NCBI GenBank assembly: GCA_937943575.1
Contig: CALEAV010000048.1
Coordinates: 1-58,073 of the forward strand
Direction of reading: 5' to 3'
Source of the DNA: an uncultured bacterium
GTDB lineage: Bacteria > Desulfobacterota > Desulfobaccia > Desulfobaccales > 0-14-0-80-60-11
Length of the DNA stretch: 58,073 nucleotides
Shown here: in pieces, positions 39,349 to 48,578 of the stretch
Numbering within the stretch: the first letter of the stretch is position 1
Layout of the letters: each line of letters begins with the position of its first letter
Translations under genes and position numbers: made by a program
The notes under the pieces: model-generated
The model's database searches: none
Seen by the model: the letters and a program-made list of their open reading frames with translations, nothing else
Told to the model about the DNA's origin: nothing

Positions 39349-39440
39349 GGCGCCGGGCGGGGACCCCACCCCGGCCCGGCGGCTGAGAACCCCGCCGGCT
39401 CCTCAGCCCACCCGTCCCTGCCGCCTCGGAGGTGGGTCGG

Positions 39441-39671
39441 ATGAAGGACCTCATCAAGTTCATCGCGGAAGCTCTGGTGGACCACCCGGATCAGGTGTCG
39501 GTGAAGGAGATTGAAGGGGAGCAGACGTCGGTCATCGAGCTCAAGGTCGCCAAGGAGGATCTGGGCAAAGTCATCGGGAAGCAGGGACGCACGGCCCGGG
39601 CCATGCGCACCATCCTCAACGCCGCCTCCACCAAGATGCGCAAGCGCGCCGTTTTGGAGATCATTGAATAG
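39441..39671 (+). CDS. khpA: KH-domain RNA-binding protein KhpA
   Basis: A 76-residue single KH domain ([18 protein letters not shown], then [20 protein letters not shown] with the GxxG loop). It binds RNA, often with KhpB, and is regularly placed between rpsP and rimM. GGAGGT lies about 8 bases before the ATG at 39441. Confidence 0.94.
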   Translation: MKDLIKFIAEALVDHPDQVSVKEIEGEQTSVIELKVAKEDLGKVIGKQGRTARAMRTILNAASTKMRKRAVLEIIE

Positions 39672-40185
39672 CGGGCCCCCCCGGCGGGTGCGGCTGGGCA
39701 CGGTGGTGGGGGCCCACGGCCTCCGGGGCACCCTCAAGGTGGGCACCCCCGAACCTCAGCCGGAGGTGTTTGAGGCCGTGGGCGAGGTGATGGTCGGCCC
39801 CAGCCGCCACCGGGTGCTCCGGGCCCGGGAGGGGCGGCGCTCGGTGCTCCTGGACGTGGAGGGCATCGGCAGCCGAAAGGAGGCCGAGGCCCGGCGGGGC
39901 CAGGAGGTGACGGCCGACCCGGAGCGCTTCCCCCCGCTGCCCCCCGGGGAATACTATCACTTCCAGCTCCTGGGGCTCGTGGTGGAGCTGGCGGACACCG
40001 GCGAGGTGCTGGGGGAGCTCACGGACATCCTGGTCACCCCGGCCCACGATGTCTATGTGGTCAGGCGGGGTTCCCGGGAGATCCTGCTCCCGGCCCGGGA
40101 GGAGGTGGTGCTGGAGGTGGACCTGGCGGCAGGGCGCATGAAGGTGCAGCCGCCGCCGGGGTTGCTGGATATCTATGCGGATTGA
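39664..40185 (+). CDS. rimM: Ribosome maturation factor RimM
   Basis: A 173-residue protein. [19 protein letters not shown] opens the N-terminal domain; the PRC-barrel half has [14 protein letters not shown] and [22 protein letters not shown]. It helps 16S processing with S19. I chose TTG at 39664, overlapping khpA by 8 bases with GGAG four bases upstream; GTG at 39688 is an alternative without a ribosome site. Its end overlaps trmD by 11 bases. Confidence 0.92.
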   Translation: MNSGPPRRVRLGTVVGAHGLRGTLKVGTPEPQPEVFEAVGEVMVGPSRHRVLRAREGRRSVLLDVEGIGSRKEAEARRGQEVTADPERFPPLPPGEYYHFQLLGLVVELADTGEVLGELTDILVTPAHDVYVVRRGSREILLPAREEVVLEVDLAAGRMKVQPPPGLLDIYAD

Positions 40186-40918
40186 TATCCTCACCCTGTT
40201 CCCGGAGTTTTTCGCCAGCCCGCTGAAACAGAGCATCCTGAGGCGGGCCCAGGAGCAGGGGGCGGTGAGTTTCCGGGTCATCGATCTCCGGGACTTCACC
40301 ACCGACCGGCACCGCACCGCCGATGACCGGCCGTACGGGGGCGGGCCGGGTATGGTCATGAAGCTTGAGCCCCTGGTGGCGGCCATCCGGGCGGTCCGGG
40401 CGGAGGATGAAGCCGTCCGGGTCATCCTCCTCACCCCCGCCGGCGGGCTTTTGACCCAGAAAAAGGTGCAGGACCTGGCGGGCCGGGGTCACCTCCTCCT
40501 CATCTGCGGGCATTATGAGGGGGTGGATGACCGCCTGAGCCATTATGTGGATGAGGAGCTCTCCATCGGGGATTATGTGCTCACCGGCGGGGAGCCGGCG
40601 GCCTTGGTGGTGGCCGACGCGGTGGTGCGGCTGCTGCCCGCGGTCCTGGGCTGTGAGGGCTCGGCCGCGGAGGACTCCTTTCAGACGGGGCTGCTGGACC
40701 ACCCCCACTACACCCGGCCCCGGGTCTTCGAGGGGCATGCGGTGCCGGAGGTTCTCCTCTCCGGGGACCACGCCGCGGTGGCCCGCTGGCGGCGGCAGGA
40801 GGCGATCAAGCGCACCCTCAGGCGGCGGCCGGAGCTGCTCTCCCGGGCCGCCCTCAGCCCGGCGGACCGGGAATTTCTGGCACGACTGACGGAAATCTCT
40901 GAACAGCAGGACGGATAA
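40175..40918 (+). CDS. trmD: tRNA (guanine-N1)-methyltransferase
   Basis: A 247-residue SPOUT methylase acting on G37 of t[16 protein letters not shown], the [14 protein letters not shown] motif, [11 protein letters not shown] and [21 protein letters not shown] form the deep trefoil knot for SAM. Standard length. Start overlaps rimM. Confidence 0.97.
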   Translation: MRIDILTLFPEFFASPLKQSILRRAQEQGAVSFRVIDLRDFTTDRHRTADDRPYGGGPGMVMKLEPLVAAIRAVRAEDEAVRVILLTPAGGLLTQKKVQDLAGRGHLLLICGHYEGVDDRLSHYVDEELSIGDYVLTGGEPAALVVADAVVRLLPAVLGCEGSAAEDSFQTGLLDHPHYTRPRVFEGHAVPEVLLSGDHAAVARWRRQEAIKRTLRRRPELLSRAALSPADREFLARLTEISEQQDG

Positions 40919-40922
40919 GGCC

Positions 40923-41276
40923 ATGGACAGATTGGTGCAGTTATCCCGGGAGCAGATGCGGGCGGACCTGCCCGACTTCCGGCCCGGCGATACCGTGGAA
41001 GTGCATGTGCGCATCGTGGAAGGGGACAAGGAGCGCATCCAGGTCTTCAAAGGCGTGGTCATCCGCAAGCGGGGGGCCCTCACCGGCGCCACCTTCACGG
41101 TGCGCAAGGTCTCCTATGGCGTGGGGGTGGAGCGCATCTTTCCGGTGCACTCCCCCAATATCGAGCGCATCGTGGTGGTCAGCCGGGGCAGGGTGCGGCG
41201 CAGCCGGCTGTATTACCTGCGGCAGCGCTCCGGCAAGGCCGCCCGCCTGAAGGAAAAGCGGACCGCCGCGGTCTGA
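40923..41276 (+). CDS. rplS: 50S ribosomal protein L19
   Basis: A 117-residue protein with [20 protein letters not shown] and [20 protein letters not shown]-type stretches, diagnostic of L19. It sits at the 30S-50S interface. It starts five bases after trmD. Confidence 0.97.
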   Translation: MDRLVQLSREQMRADLPDFRPGDTVEVHVRIVEGDKERIQVFKGVVIRKRGALTGATFTVRKVSYGVGVERIFPVHSPNIERIVVVSRGRVRRSRLYYLRQRSGKAARLKEKRTAAV

Positions 41277-41286
41277 GGGCCGGTCC

Positions 41287-41919
41287 ATGGCGGGGGCGGG
41301 CGAAGGCGGGCACGACCCGGAGGCCTTCTGGCGGAGCAGGGGGCTCACCCTCATCTGCGGCGTGGACGAGGCGGGCCGGGGGCCTCTGGCCGGCCCGGTG
41401 GTGGCCGCGGCGGTGATCCTGCCTGCGGGGGCGCACTTTCCGGGCCTCACCGACAGCAAGCTCCTGACCGCCGCCCAGCGCCAGGAATTCTGCCAGGAGA
41501 TCCGCCGCCGCGCCCTGGCCTTTGCCGTGGCGGAGCTCAGCCCCCGGCAGATCGAGCGCCTGGGAATCGGGGCGGCCTCGCTTAGGGCCATGGCCCGGGC
41601 GGTGGCGGCCTTAAGCCTCACCCCGGAGCTCATCCTGGTGGACGGCCGGGAGCCCCTGCCCCTCTCCCTGCCGCAGCAGCCGGTGGTGGACGGCGACGCC
41701 CGCTGCCTCTCCATCGCCGCCGCCTCGGTGGTGGCCAAGGTGCACCGGGACCACCTTATGGAGGCCTGCCACCGCCAATACCCCCAATACAACTTTGCCC
41801 GCCACAAGGGCTATGCCACCGCCGAACATCTGGAGGCCCTCCGGCGCTGGGGCCCGTGTCCCCTGCACCGGCGCACCTTCCGGGGGGTGCGGGAATGGTT
41901 CGGGGAGGCCGGCCCGTGA
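41287..41919 (+). CDS. rnhB: Ribonuclease HII
   Basis: A 210-residue type 2 RNase H removing ribonucleotides from DNA. GVDEAGRGPLAGPVVAAAVIL holds the DEAGRG Asp-Glu pair; DSKLLTAAQR, the LVDGRE Asp and AAASVVAKVHRD follow, then YNFARHKGYATAEH. Start ATG at 41287. Its stop overlaps the yraN start. Confidence 0.96.
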   Translation: MAGAGEGGHDPEAFWRSRGLTLICGVDEAGRGPLAGPVVAAAVILPAGAHFPGLTDSKLLTAAQRQEFCQEIRRRALAFAVAELSPRQIERLGIGAASLRAMARAVAALSLTPELILVDGREPLPLSLPQQPVVDGDARCLSIAAASVVAKVHRDHLMEACHRQYPQYNFARHKGYATAEHLEALRRWGPCPLHRRTFRGVREWFGEAGP

Positions 41920-42302
41920 AGACCCCGCCGGCGGACCGGCAGGGGGCGGCCGATCCCCGGCACCGCCTCGGGGGGCGGGGCGAGGAGCTGGCCGCGGCCT
42001 TCCTGCAGCGCCGGGGCTATCGCCTTCTGGCCCGCAATTACCGCACCCCCTGGGGAGAGGCGGACCTCATCGCCCGGCACCGGGGCGTTCTGGTGTTCAT
42101 CGAGGTGAAGGCCCGGCAGAGCCGGCGGTTCGGGCTGCCCCAGGAGGCGGTGCACCCGGCCAAGCAGGAGAAGCTCCGGAGGGTGGCGGAGCACTACCTC
42201 CAGGCACAGGGCCTTTCCGACCTGCCGGTGCGCTTCGACGTGGTGGCCATCCGCTTCACCGACCGGGGCCCGGTGATCGAGCTCATCGAAAATGCCTTCT
42301 GA
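41916..42302 (+). CDS. YraN family (UPF0102) endonuclease-like protein
   Basis: A 128-residue PD-(D/E)xK-like protein: GEELAAAFLQRRGYRLLARNYR, GEADLIARHRGVLVFIEVKAR (the E..D..ExK core), then RFDVVAI. Found next to rnhB in many bacteria; possible DNA-repair role. Start GTG at 41916 overlaps the rnhB stop (GTGA) with GGGAGG 8 bases before. Confidence 0.9.
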   Translation: MKTPPADRQGAADPRHRLGGRGEELAAAFLQRRGYRLLARNYRTPWGEADLIARHRGVLVFIEVKARQSRRFGLPQEAVHPAKQEKLRRVAEHYLQAQGLSDLPVRFDVVAIRFTDRGPVIELIENAF

Positions 42303-43155
42303 GCCCGCCATGGCAGCCCCGGGCCGCCTCGCCATCGTGGCCACCCCCATCGGCAACCTGGAGGACATCACCTTGCGGGCCTTGCGGGTGCTCAAGGAGG
42401 TGGACCGCATCGCCTGCGAGGACACCCGCCGCACCCTCAGGCTCATCAGCCACTACGGCATCCAGAAACCGCTGGTGAGCTTCCATGCCCACAACCAGGC
42501 GGCCCGCCTGCCGGAGTTGATCAGCCGCCTCAAGGCCGGGGAGAACCTGGCCCTGGTGTGCGACGCCGGGACGCCGGGTTTCTCCGACCCCGGCACCCTC
42601 CTGGTGGCCGCCGCCTGGGAGGCGGGGGTGCCGGTGGAGGCGGTGCCCGGGCCCGCCGCCGGGGTGGCGGCCCTGTCCATCTCCGGCTTTCCCGGGGATG
42701 TCACCTTCCTGGGCTTTCTCCCCCGCCGGGGGGGCAAACGGCGGGAATTTATGAGCCGCTTGGCCGCCGAAGACCGGGTCCTCATCCTGTATGAGTCTCC
42801 CCGACGCCTGGCCCCCACCCTGGCGGAGCTGGCGGAGCTCATGCCCGACCGGCAGGTGCTGGTGGTGCGGGAGCTCACCAAACTCTTTGAGGAGCGCTGG
42901 CGGGGCCCGCTGCCGGAGGTGGCCGCCACCCTGCAGGGCAAAGACATCAAGGGCGAATGCACCCTGGTGCTCTCCCGGCCCGCCGGAAAGATACGGCAGG
43001 AAACGGATGTGGCCGAAGCCATTCTGGCCGCCGCCCGGGAGAGCGGCCTCACCGGCCGGCGCCTGGCGGAGCAGGTGGCCTCCGAGCTGGGTCTGCCGCG
43101 GCGCCAGGTTTACCAGACTTATCTGGAGCTCAAGTCCCGGGGCCAGGTGGGCTGA
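42292..43155 (+). CDS. rsmI: 16S rRNA 2'-O-ribose C1402 methyltransferase
   Basis: A 287-residue SAM enzyme. LAIVATPIGNLEDITLRALRVL, CEDTRRTLRLI, VSFHAHNQ, CDAGTPGFSDPG and PGPAAGVAALSISGFP are diagnostic. It methylates C1402 at the P site with RsmH. Start ATG at 42292 overlaps yraN by 11 bases; ATG at 42310 is an alternative. Confidence 0.96.
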   Translation: MPSEPAMAAPGRLAIVATPIGNLEDITLRALRVLKEVDRIACEDTRRTLRLISHYGIQKPLVSFHAHNQAARLPELISRLKAGENLALVCDAGTPGFSDPGTLLVAAAWEAGVPVEAVPGPAAGVAALSISGFPGDVTFLGFLPRRGGKRREFMSRLAAEDRVLILYESPRRLAPTLAELAELMPDRQVLVVRELTKLFEERWRGPLPEVAATLQGKDIKGECTLVLSRPAGKIRQETDVAEAILAAARESGLTGRRLAEQVASELGLPRRQVYQTYLELKSRGQVG

Positions 43156-43174
43156 GGCCCGGCCCCGGGAATCC

Positions 43175-43202
43175 TTGCATCCTCCGGCGGGGATGGTATA
43201 CT
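43175..43202 (+). promoter_or_regulatory. Sigma-70-type promoter for the rhodanese-MauE-like pair
   Basis: TTGCAT (43175-43180), 16-base spacer, TATACT (43197-43202), 35 bases before the rhodanese ATG. Confidence 0.6.
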
Positions 43203-43237
43203 CGCGGGCAGCAACCCACCTCAGGAAAGAAATCAGC

Positions 43238-43765
43238 ATGCAGGCGGAATCGCAGGGACGCACTTCAGCCCGCCCTTTTCGGCAGGAGGTGGCCGCCGGC
43301 CTGGTATTACTGATAATCTCGGTGCTGTTCGGCCTGGTGTTCCAATGGCCCCTGGTCGCCGCCGCCCTGCGGGGGGAGGTGGGCCCCCTGCTGACGGCCA
43401 AGCGCGCCGAGCGGCGGGCGGCCCAGTTTGAGGGCATCCCCACCTTGGATCTGGCGGAGACCTACCGCCTGTGGCAGGAGCGCCAGGCTCTGTTTGTGGA
43501 CGCCCGGCCGGCCTCGGAGTATGATGAATTGCACGTCGCCGGGGCGGTGAATCTGCCCCCGGATGCCTGGGATCGCCTCGCCAGTCCCCCCCTGCCGGCG
43601 GACAAAGGCCACCCCATCCTGGTGTATTGCAGCCAGGAAAGCTGCGATGACGCCCTGAAGCTGGCCCGGCGCCTCCGGGAGGCCGGCTACACCCGGGTGA
43701 TGGCTTATCTGGGCGGCTTCAGGGAGTGGGACGAAGCCGGCTACCCCGTGGATATTGTGCGCTGA
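43238..43765 (+). CDS. Membrane-anchored rhodanese-like protein
   Basis: A 175-residue protein. One N-terminal membrane helix (VAAGLVLLIISVLFGLVF) precedes a rhodanese domain with FVDARPASEYDELHVAGAVNLP and the active loop VYCSQESCDDALKLA, whose first Cys would carry the persulfide. It probably faces the periplasm (inferred). The MauE-like gene follows 8 bases later, so the two may handle periplasmic thiols or sulfur together. The open frame begins earlier inside rsmI; the ATG at 43238 has AGGAAAG upstream. Confidence 0.88.
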   Translation: MQAESQGRTSARPFRQEVAAGLVLLIISVLFGLVFQWPLVAAALRGEVGPLLTAKRAERRAAQFEGIPTLDLAETYRLWQERQALFVDARPASEYDELHVAGAVNLPPDAWDRLASPPLPADKGHPILVYCSQESCDDALKLARRLREAGYTRVMAYLGGFREWDEAGYPVDIVR

Positions 43766-43773
43766 GGGATTCC

Positions 43774-44232
43774 ATGGCATCTTTGGTCACGGTGTGGACC
43801 AGCCGTCTCCTGAGCCTGGGGCTGGGAGGCCTCTTCATCTTTGCCGGCCTGCAAAAACACCTCTCCCCCTATGAGTTCACCGAGGCCATTCTGGCCTACG
43901 AGCTGCTCTCCGAATCCGGCGCCGCCCTCACCGCCGCCTTCCTCCCCTGGGTGGAGATCATCGCCGGGGCCGTCCTGGCCGTGGAGGCGGTCCTTCCCCG
44001 GGGGTCAGCCTCGAAGCTCCATGCCCTGAGGGCCGCCCTGGGCCGGGGGGCCCTCCTCTTGTTGGTGCTCCTCACCGCCCTGTTTGTAGTGCTCCTCCTG
44101 ATCACCATGGCCCGGGGGCTGAAGATCGCCTGCGGCTGTGGGCTGTTCTTCCAGCGCCTGGTGGGCCCGGCGGCCCTGGCCGAGGATGTGGCCCTCCTGG
44201 CGGTGGCCGCCTGGCTCTACCGCCGCGGATAA
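43774..44232 (+). CDS. MauE/DoxX-like membrane protein
   Basis: A 152-residue protein with four membrane helices. GLGGLFIFAGLQKHLSPYEFTEAI is the typical first part, FLPWVEIIAGAVLAVE the second, and KIACGCGLFF a Cys pair near the membrane surface. MauE proteins support disulfide or cofactor maturation in the periplasm. Next to a rhodanese, a thiol or sulfur redox role is likely (inferred). Confidence 0.82.
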   Translation: MASLVTVWTSRLLSLGLGGLFIFAGLQKHLSPYEFTEAILAYELLSESGAALTAAFLPWVEIIAGAVLAVEAVLPRGSASKLHALRAALGRGALLLLVLLTALFVVLLLITMARGLKIACGCGLFFQRLVGPAALAEDVALLAVAAWLYRRG

Positions 44233-44299
44233 ATTTCCATGCACTAACGGAGAAATCCTTCATTTTTGCTTTCGGCCGCCCTTGCGGGAGGGATTGAAA

Positions 44300-45046
44300 A
44301 TGACCATCCCTTCTGTCAGATTCAGCCATCCCCGGACCCTGGCCGCGACGATGAAGGACTTTTTAACCGGGCAGGGAAATCCTTCCATCCTCGGCCCGGC
44401 CGTGGAATCTATACCACCCCGACCAGACTCTGTGGTGGGTGATTCCCGGCACCCAATGGCCTGCCTAGCGATTTGGCAAGCTGTTTTTCACCCCGGAGGG
44501 AGCCCCGGAAGGGTGCGTCTTTTGCGGCCTGCATGTGGAAAAGGGCCTGGGACAAGGGGCTGCCGACGGATATACTTCGGCACGGGGCAGACGCCTCCTC
44601 ATGGATGACGCCTGGCTCTGGCATGATTTTGTCCAGGATGTCCAGGCCGGGAAATTTTGCGAGGCAGTGGCGGTTCTGGAGCAGAAAGTCTCTTCGCCGG
44701 TGCTCCTCAAATGTCAGGCAGGCCCGGTGCTGGACCCCGACTCCTTTGATCCCCAGGGTCCCCACCCGGTATGGGATGTGATTCTTTTTTCAGCCTCTGA
44801 CGGGACATTGTCTTTGAGGCATCATGAGAAGCGGACGGATTTGCTGGAGCGGGTGGCCCAGGCGAACACCCTGCCGAAGATGATGGCGCCCTCTTGTCCC
44901 TGCCCAAACCGGATTGGGTGTGGGTGGACCTATTTGTCGGCATTTATCTGGCCCTGGCGGCGGGCGAGCCCCCGAACCCGGAAGCCTGGGATGTCGCCAC
45001 TCTTTGGGAGCGGGCTCTCTCCCCCTGGGAACCCTGGTTCCGGTAA
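44300..45046 (+). pseudogene. Decayed gene of unknown function (stop codon and frameshifts)
   Basis: Protein-like sequence is spread over frames. One frame reads TTPTRLWWVIPGTQWPA, then a TAG at 44466, then RFGKLFFTPEGAPEGCVFCG and LLMDDAWLWHDFVQDVQ and continues to about 44880. There the frame shifts and PKPDWVWVDLFVGIYLALAAG runs to the TAA at 45044. The ATG at 44300 is in the frame of the last part, so its link to the middle is uncertain. I do not recognise the family. Its Trp-rich, acidic composition looks like a real former protein of about 240 residues. Limits are approximate. Confidence 0.65.
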
Positions 45047-45243
45047 CCTGCGGGGACAAGAACCAAAATCCCCGCCTTTCATGCAGGCGATTCCCTGCAA
45101 CGCATCTTTATTGAGAAAAGCGTGTTCACAGTGGCGGTATCCTTAGGCTGTGAGGGGGAGCGGAGAGTTTCAGGAAAATGCATTCTTGAGATCCCCCGGC
45201 ACCCCCCGCAAAAATCACCTCCGGGTTTCCTGCCATCGTCCCC

Positions 45244-46161
45244 TCAGCTCTCCACCCGGGCCCAATAGGCGTCCACCTGGGCCTGGATCTCCTTCAGCAG
45301 CTCCTCCTGGCGCACCGGCTCAAACAGATGGGCGAAGCGCCCCTGGCGTTTCAGATACTCCTCCACCGGCAGGCGGGGACGGGGGATTTTGGTGTGCACC
45401 ACCCGGCCGTCCACGTATTCCTTCAGGGGCCAGATGCCGGTTTTGACCGCCAGGCGGCCGATTTCCACCGTGTCTTGGGGGTCAAAGTCCCAACCCGTAG
45501 GGCAGGGGGCCAGGGCGAGAATCAGGCGGGGGCCCCTGAGGCTTTTGGCCTTCTCCGCCTTGCGGGCCAGGTCCAGCATCTCCGCCCCCGCCACGGTGGC
45601 GGCATACGCCGGCCGATGGGCCGCCCAGATGGCGAAGAGGTCCTTTTTATAGCCCATAAATCCCCGGGGGCCCCCACTGGTGGCGGTGCGGGCCGCATGG
45701 GGGGTGGCCTCGGAATACTGCTGCCCGGTATTGCCGTAGCCTTCGTTGTCGTAGCACAGATAGAGAAAATCCAGGCCCCGCTCGATGGCGCTGGAGGTGG
45801 CGGACAGCCCCATGCCGTAGGCGGCGCCGTCGCCGGTCAGGGCCACCACCTCCAGGTTCTCCTCCGGCGGCAGGCGCCCCTGGCGCACGAGAATATCCAG
45901 GGCGTCCCGCACCCCCTGGGCCCCGGCCGGGGCTGCGGCCATGGCGGTGTAGAGCCAGCCGCCCCGGAAGGGGGTGAAGGGGTAGACGGCCAGGAGGGTC
46001 AGGCAGCCGGCGGCGTTGACGAAGACGGTCTTGGGGCCCAAAAGATCGTAGATCTCATGCAGCACCTGCAGGCCGCCGCAGCCGGCGCACATGGGGGTGC
46101 CGGTCCCCAACAGGTGGGTGGACGGCAGGGGTTTGGGAAAGGAGGGTTTTTTATCTCTCAT
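45244..46161 (-). CDS. porB: Pyruvate:ferredoxin oxidoreductase, beta subunit
   Basis: A 305-residue thiamine diphosphate subunit. GTPMCAGCGGLQVLHEIYDLLG holds cluster Cys, TGDGAAYGMGLSATSSAIERG is the diphosphate site and YDNEGYGNTGQQ its partner; APCPTGWDFDP is close to the pyruvate-type segment. It oxidises pyruvate to acetyl-CoA or runs in reverse. Start overlaps the porA stop (ATGA, 46158-46161), with AAGGAG upstream. A 2-oxoisovalerate enzyme is the alternative. Confidence 0.93.
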   Translation of the reverse strand: MRDKKPSFPKPLPSTHLLGTGTPMCAGCGGLQVLHEIYDLLGPKTVFVNAAGCLTLLAVYPFTPFRGGWLYTAMAAAPAGAQGVRDALDILVRQGRLPPEENLEVVALTGDGAAYGMGLSATSSAIERGLDFLYLCYDNEGYGNTGQQYSEATPHAARTATSGGPRGFMGYKKDLFAIWAAHRPAYAATVAGAEMLDLARKAEKAKSLRGPRLILALAPCPTGWDFDPQDTVEIGRLAVKTGIWPLKEYVDGRVVHTKIPRPRLPVEEYLKRQGRFAHLFEPVRQEELLKEIQAQVDAYWARVES

Positions 46162-47417
46162 GGGGACTCCTTCAGCCGGGCCCGCTCGGCGCCGGCGATG
46201 GCCCGGAGTCTGTGCACCTCCTCCAGCTCCTCGGCGGTGAAGAGCAGGCGCGGGGGCGGCGCCGCGCCTTCGTGCGCAGCCGCCTTCAGCACCCCGGCCA
46301 TGGCGAAAAATTCCTCCGGCGGCAGATCCCGGCCCCCCAGGCCGCCGATGAAACTCACCAGCAGGGGCGCTCCCCTGTGGCCATAGAGGGCCGAGGCCAG
46401 CTCCGCATAGAGCACTCCGCCTTTGCCGAGGGAGAGATTCTGATCAATGACCGCCACCGCTTTTTTCCCGGCCAGCAGCTCCCGCAGGCGGGCCTCCGGC
46501 AGGGGCCGGAGCAGCCGGGGCCGGACCAGGCCGATGCGCCAGCCCGCCTGCCGCAGGCAATCCACCGCTTCTTTTGCCCGGGTGGCGAAGGAGCCCGTCA
46601 TATAGAAGGCATAGTCGGCGTCCTCCAGGCGGTAGGCCTCCACCGGCGGGGGGCGGCGGCCAAACGTGGCGGCAAACTCGGCGGCGATCTCGTCATAGAC
46701 GCTTAGGGCCGCCTGGGCCGCCAGGTGCATCTCATAGCGGAAGTAGGAGTAAGGGCCGCCCCCCAGCACCGCCACCCCCTGGCTGAGGGGGGCGCTGGCC
46801 CGAAACCTCAGGGTGCCCGGATCAAAGGGGCCCACAAAACCGGCGGCGGCCTCAGGGTCCGGCAGCTCCACCGGCTCCCGGGTGAAGGAGAGGTAAAACC
46901 CGTCCTGGTTGACGATGACCGGCAGGCGCACCCGGGGGTCCTCCGCCAGCCGGAAGGCCATGAGCACGCTGTCCAGCACCTCCTGACAGGTGGCGCAATG
47001 GATCTGCAGGAAGCCGGTGTCCCGGGCGGCCAGGACGTCGTTATGGTCGGGCTCCAGGGTGATGGGCGCCGCCAGTCCCCGGGAGACGTTCACCAGCACC
47101 AGGGGCGCCCGCCAGCCGGCCACGGCGTAGAGCATCTCCAGGGCATAGAGCAGCCCCTGGCTGGAGGTGGCGGTGAAGACCCGCACCCCGGTGACGGCGG
47201 CGGCCCCGGCCGCGGCCACCATGGCGTGTTCGGATTCCATGGTCACCAGCCGGCAGTCCAGCTCCCCGGCGTCGATCCAGGCGCTCAGGGTCTCGATGAT
47301 CTCCGTCTGGGGGGTGATGGGGAAGGCGGGGACATAGTCCACCCGGGCCAGCCGGGCGGCCCAGGCCGCCGCCGCGTTGCCGGTCAGAAGCGCCCGTCCG
47401 GGAGCCGTGACCTGCAT
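46158..47417 (-). CDS. porA: Pyruvate:ferredoxin oxidoreductase, alpha subunit
   Basis: A 419-residue subunit. LTGNAAAAWAARLARVDYVPAFPITPQTEIIETL is the classic start, with ESEHAMVAAAGAAAVTGVRVFTATSSQGL and a C-terminal half with GSFATRAKEAVDCLRQAGWRIGLVRPRLLRP over two motifs. GGAGGTGATAT lies just before the ATG at 47417. A 243-base gap with a GGCCGGC/GCCGGCC hairpin separates it from the porCD gene. Confidence 0.94.
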   Translation of the reverse strand: MQVTAPGRALLTGNAAAAWAARLARVDYVPAFPITPQTEIIETLSAWIDAGELDCRLVTMESEHAMVAAAGAAAVTGVRVFTATSSQGLLYALEMLYAVAGWRAPLVLVNVSRGLAAPITLEPDHNDVLAARDTGFLQIHCATCQEVLDSVLMAFRLAEDPRVRLPVIVNQDGFYLSFTREPVELPDPEAAAGFVGPFDPGTLRFRASAPLSQGVAVLGGGPYSYFRYEMHLAAQAALSVYDEIAAEFAATFGRRPPPVEAYRLEDADYAFYMTGSFATRAKEAVDCLRQAGWRIGLVRPRLLRPLPEARLRELLAGKKAVAVIDQNLSLGKGGVLYAELASALYGHRGAPLLVSFIGGLGGRDLPPEEFFAMAGVLKAAAHEGAAPPPRLLFTAEELEEVHRLRAIAGAERARLKESP

Positions 47418-47660
47418 ATATCACCTCCGGGTCCCCCGTCTGCGGCGGCAATGGCGCCCGGGCAGAGGAGGAATTTTTTGCCGGCTCAGCCGGACTGCCG
47501 CCCCCTTCGCAGCCGGACTTCAAATAGGCGGCGGCATGGCAAGGCCGGCCGTTTGCCGGCCGCCCGGCTTAAAAGTAAGGGCCATCCACCCAGGTGCCGT
47601 CGCCGGCCTGCCCTCAGCCTGCCCTTGCCGGCCCGGGGGGCTTCCCTCGGCGGCTGAAGC

Positions 47661-48578
47661 TCAGCCGACCCTGGCCGCCTGGCGCTCGGGCACCACCCGG
47701 ATGGCCCTGGCCGGACAGGAGGCAGCGCATACCAGACACCCCTTGCAATGCTGGTAGTCGATCACCGGAAAGCCGTCCCCATCCACGCTGATGGTGCCAT
47801 CGGGGCAGAGGGTGCTGCAGATCCAGGCGCAGCGGCGGCAGCGGCTGCGGTCCACCAGGGGCCGCACCACGCGCCACAGCCCGGTGGGCACCGCCTCGCT
47901 GGTGGCCGGAAGGTGAATGGCCGGGGCCGCCAGATCGGCTCCCTCAGGTGCCAGCTCCACCCAGCGGGGGGGCTCGTAAGCCGCCGCCGAAGGCTCCGGC
48001 CCCTCGCTGACGCAGCCGGCGTGCTCCGCCAGCAGATCAAAGGCGGCCAGCGCCCGGACCTGATTTTCCGTCGTCAGGGACGGGCCGAGGTGGGCCAGCT
48101 CCTCGGCAATGGCCTCGACCAGGGCCTCCCGGGGGATCACCCCCACCAGCCGGGCGGCGGCCCCCGCCAGGGTGGCGCCCAGGAACCGCACCGCGGCCGC
48201 CTCCCACACCTCCCCCAGGGGCAGGGTGAGGAGGAGGCCGGGGAGCTGAAGCCGCTCCCGCCAGACCTCCGCCGGGGTGGAGCTGCTGAGCAGCAGGACG
48301 GTGTGGGGCGCCACCCCCGCCAGCACCCCCGCGGCGGGGATGGTCACCAGGGTGTCGTCGGCCACCGCCACCAGGTCCGGCCGCCGGATGATGCCCCGTT
48401 CCCCGATGGGGCGGCGGGCGGCCCGGACATAGGCGAAGATGGGCGCCCCTCGGCGTTCGGCCCCGTAGCGGGGGGCGTCCTGCACCTCAAAACCCGCCCG
48501 GAAAAAGGCAGTGCCCAGGATGCGGCCAGCGGTCTTGATGCCCTGGCCGCCCCGGCCATGGAAACGGAGGCGATACAT
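47661..48578 (-). CDS. Pyruvate:ferredoxin oxidoreductase, fused gamma-delta subunit
   Basis: A 305-residue fusion. Residues 1-180 are the gamma domain (FHGRGGQGIKTAGRILGTAFF and APRYGAERRGAPIFAYVR). Residues about 235-300 are a two-cluster ferredoxin (CRRCAWICSTLCPDG and CKGCLVCAASCPARAI), the delta part. ATG at 48578 with GGGAAGGG upstream; the open frame begins 15 codons earlier. First gene of the por series. Confidence 0.93.
   Translation of the reverse strand: MYRLRFHGRGGQGIKTAGRILGTAFFRAGFEVQDAPRYGAERRGAPIFAYVRAARRPIGERGIIRRPDLVAVADDTLVTIPAAGVLAGVAPHTVLLLSSSTPAEVWRERLQLPGLLLTLPLGEVWEAAAVRFLGATLAGAAARLVGVIPREALVEAIAEELAHLGPSLTTENQVRALAAFDLLAEHAGCVSEGPEPSAAAYEPPRWVELAPEGADLAAPAIHLPATSEAVPTGLWRVVRPLVDRSRCRRCAWICSTLCPDGTISVDGDGFPVIDYQHCKGCLVCAASCPARAIRVVPERQAARVG

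Noticed and set aside
44270-44305. CRISPR-like 3' repeat end (GCGGGAGGGATTGAAA)
   Set aside because: It resembles the end of some CRISPR repeats but occurs once; no second repeat, spacer or cas gene is in the window.
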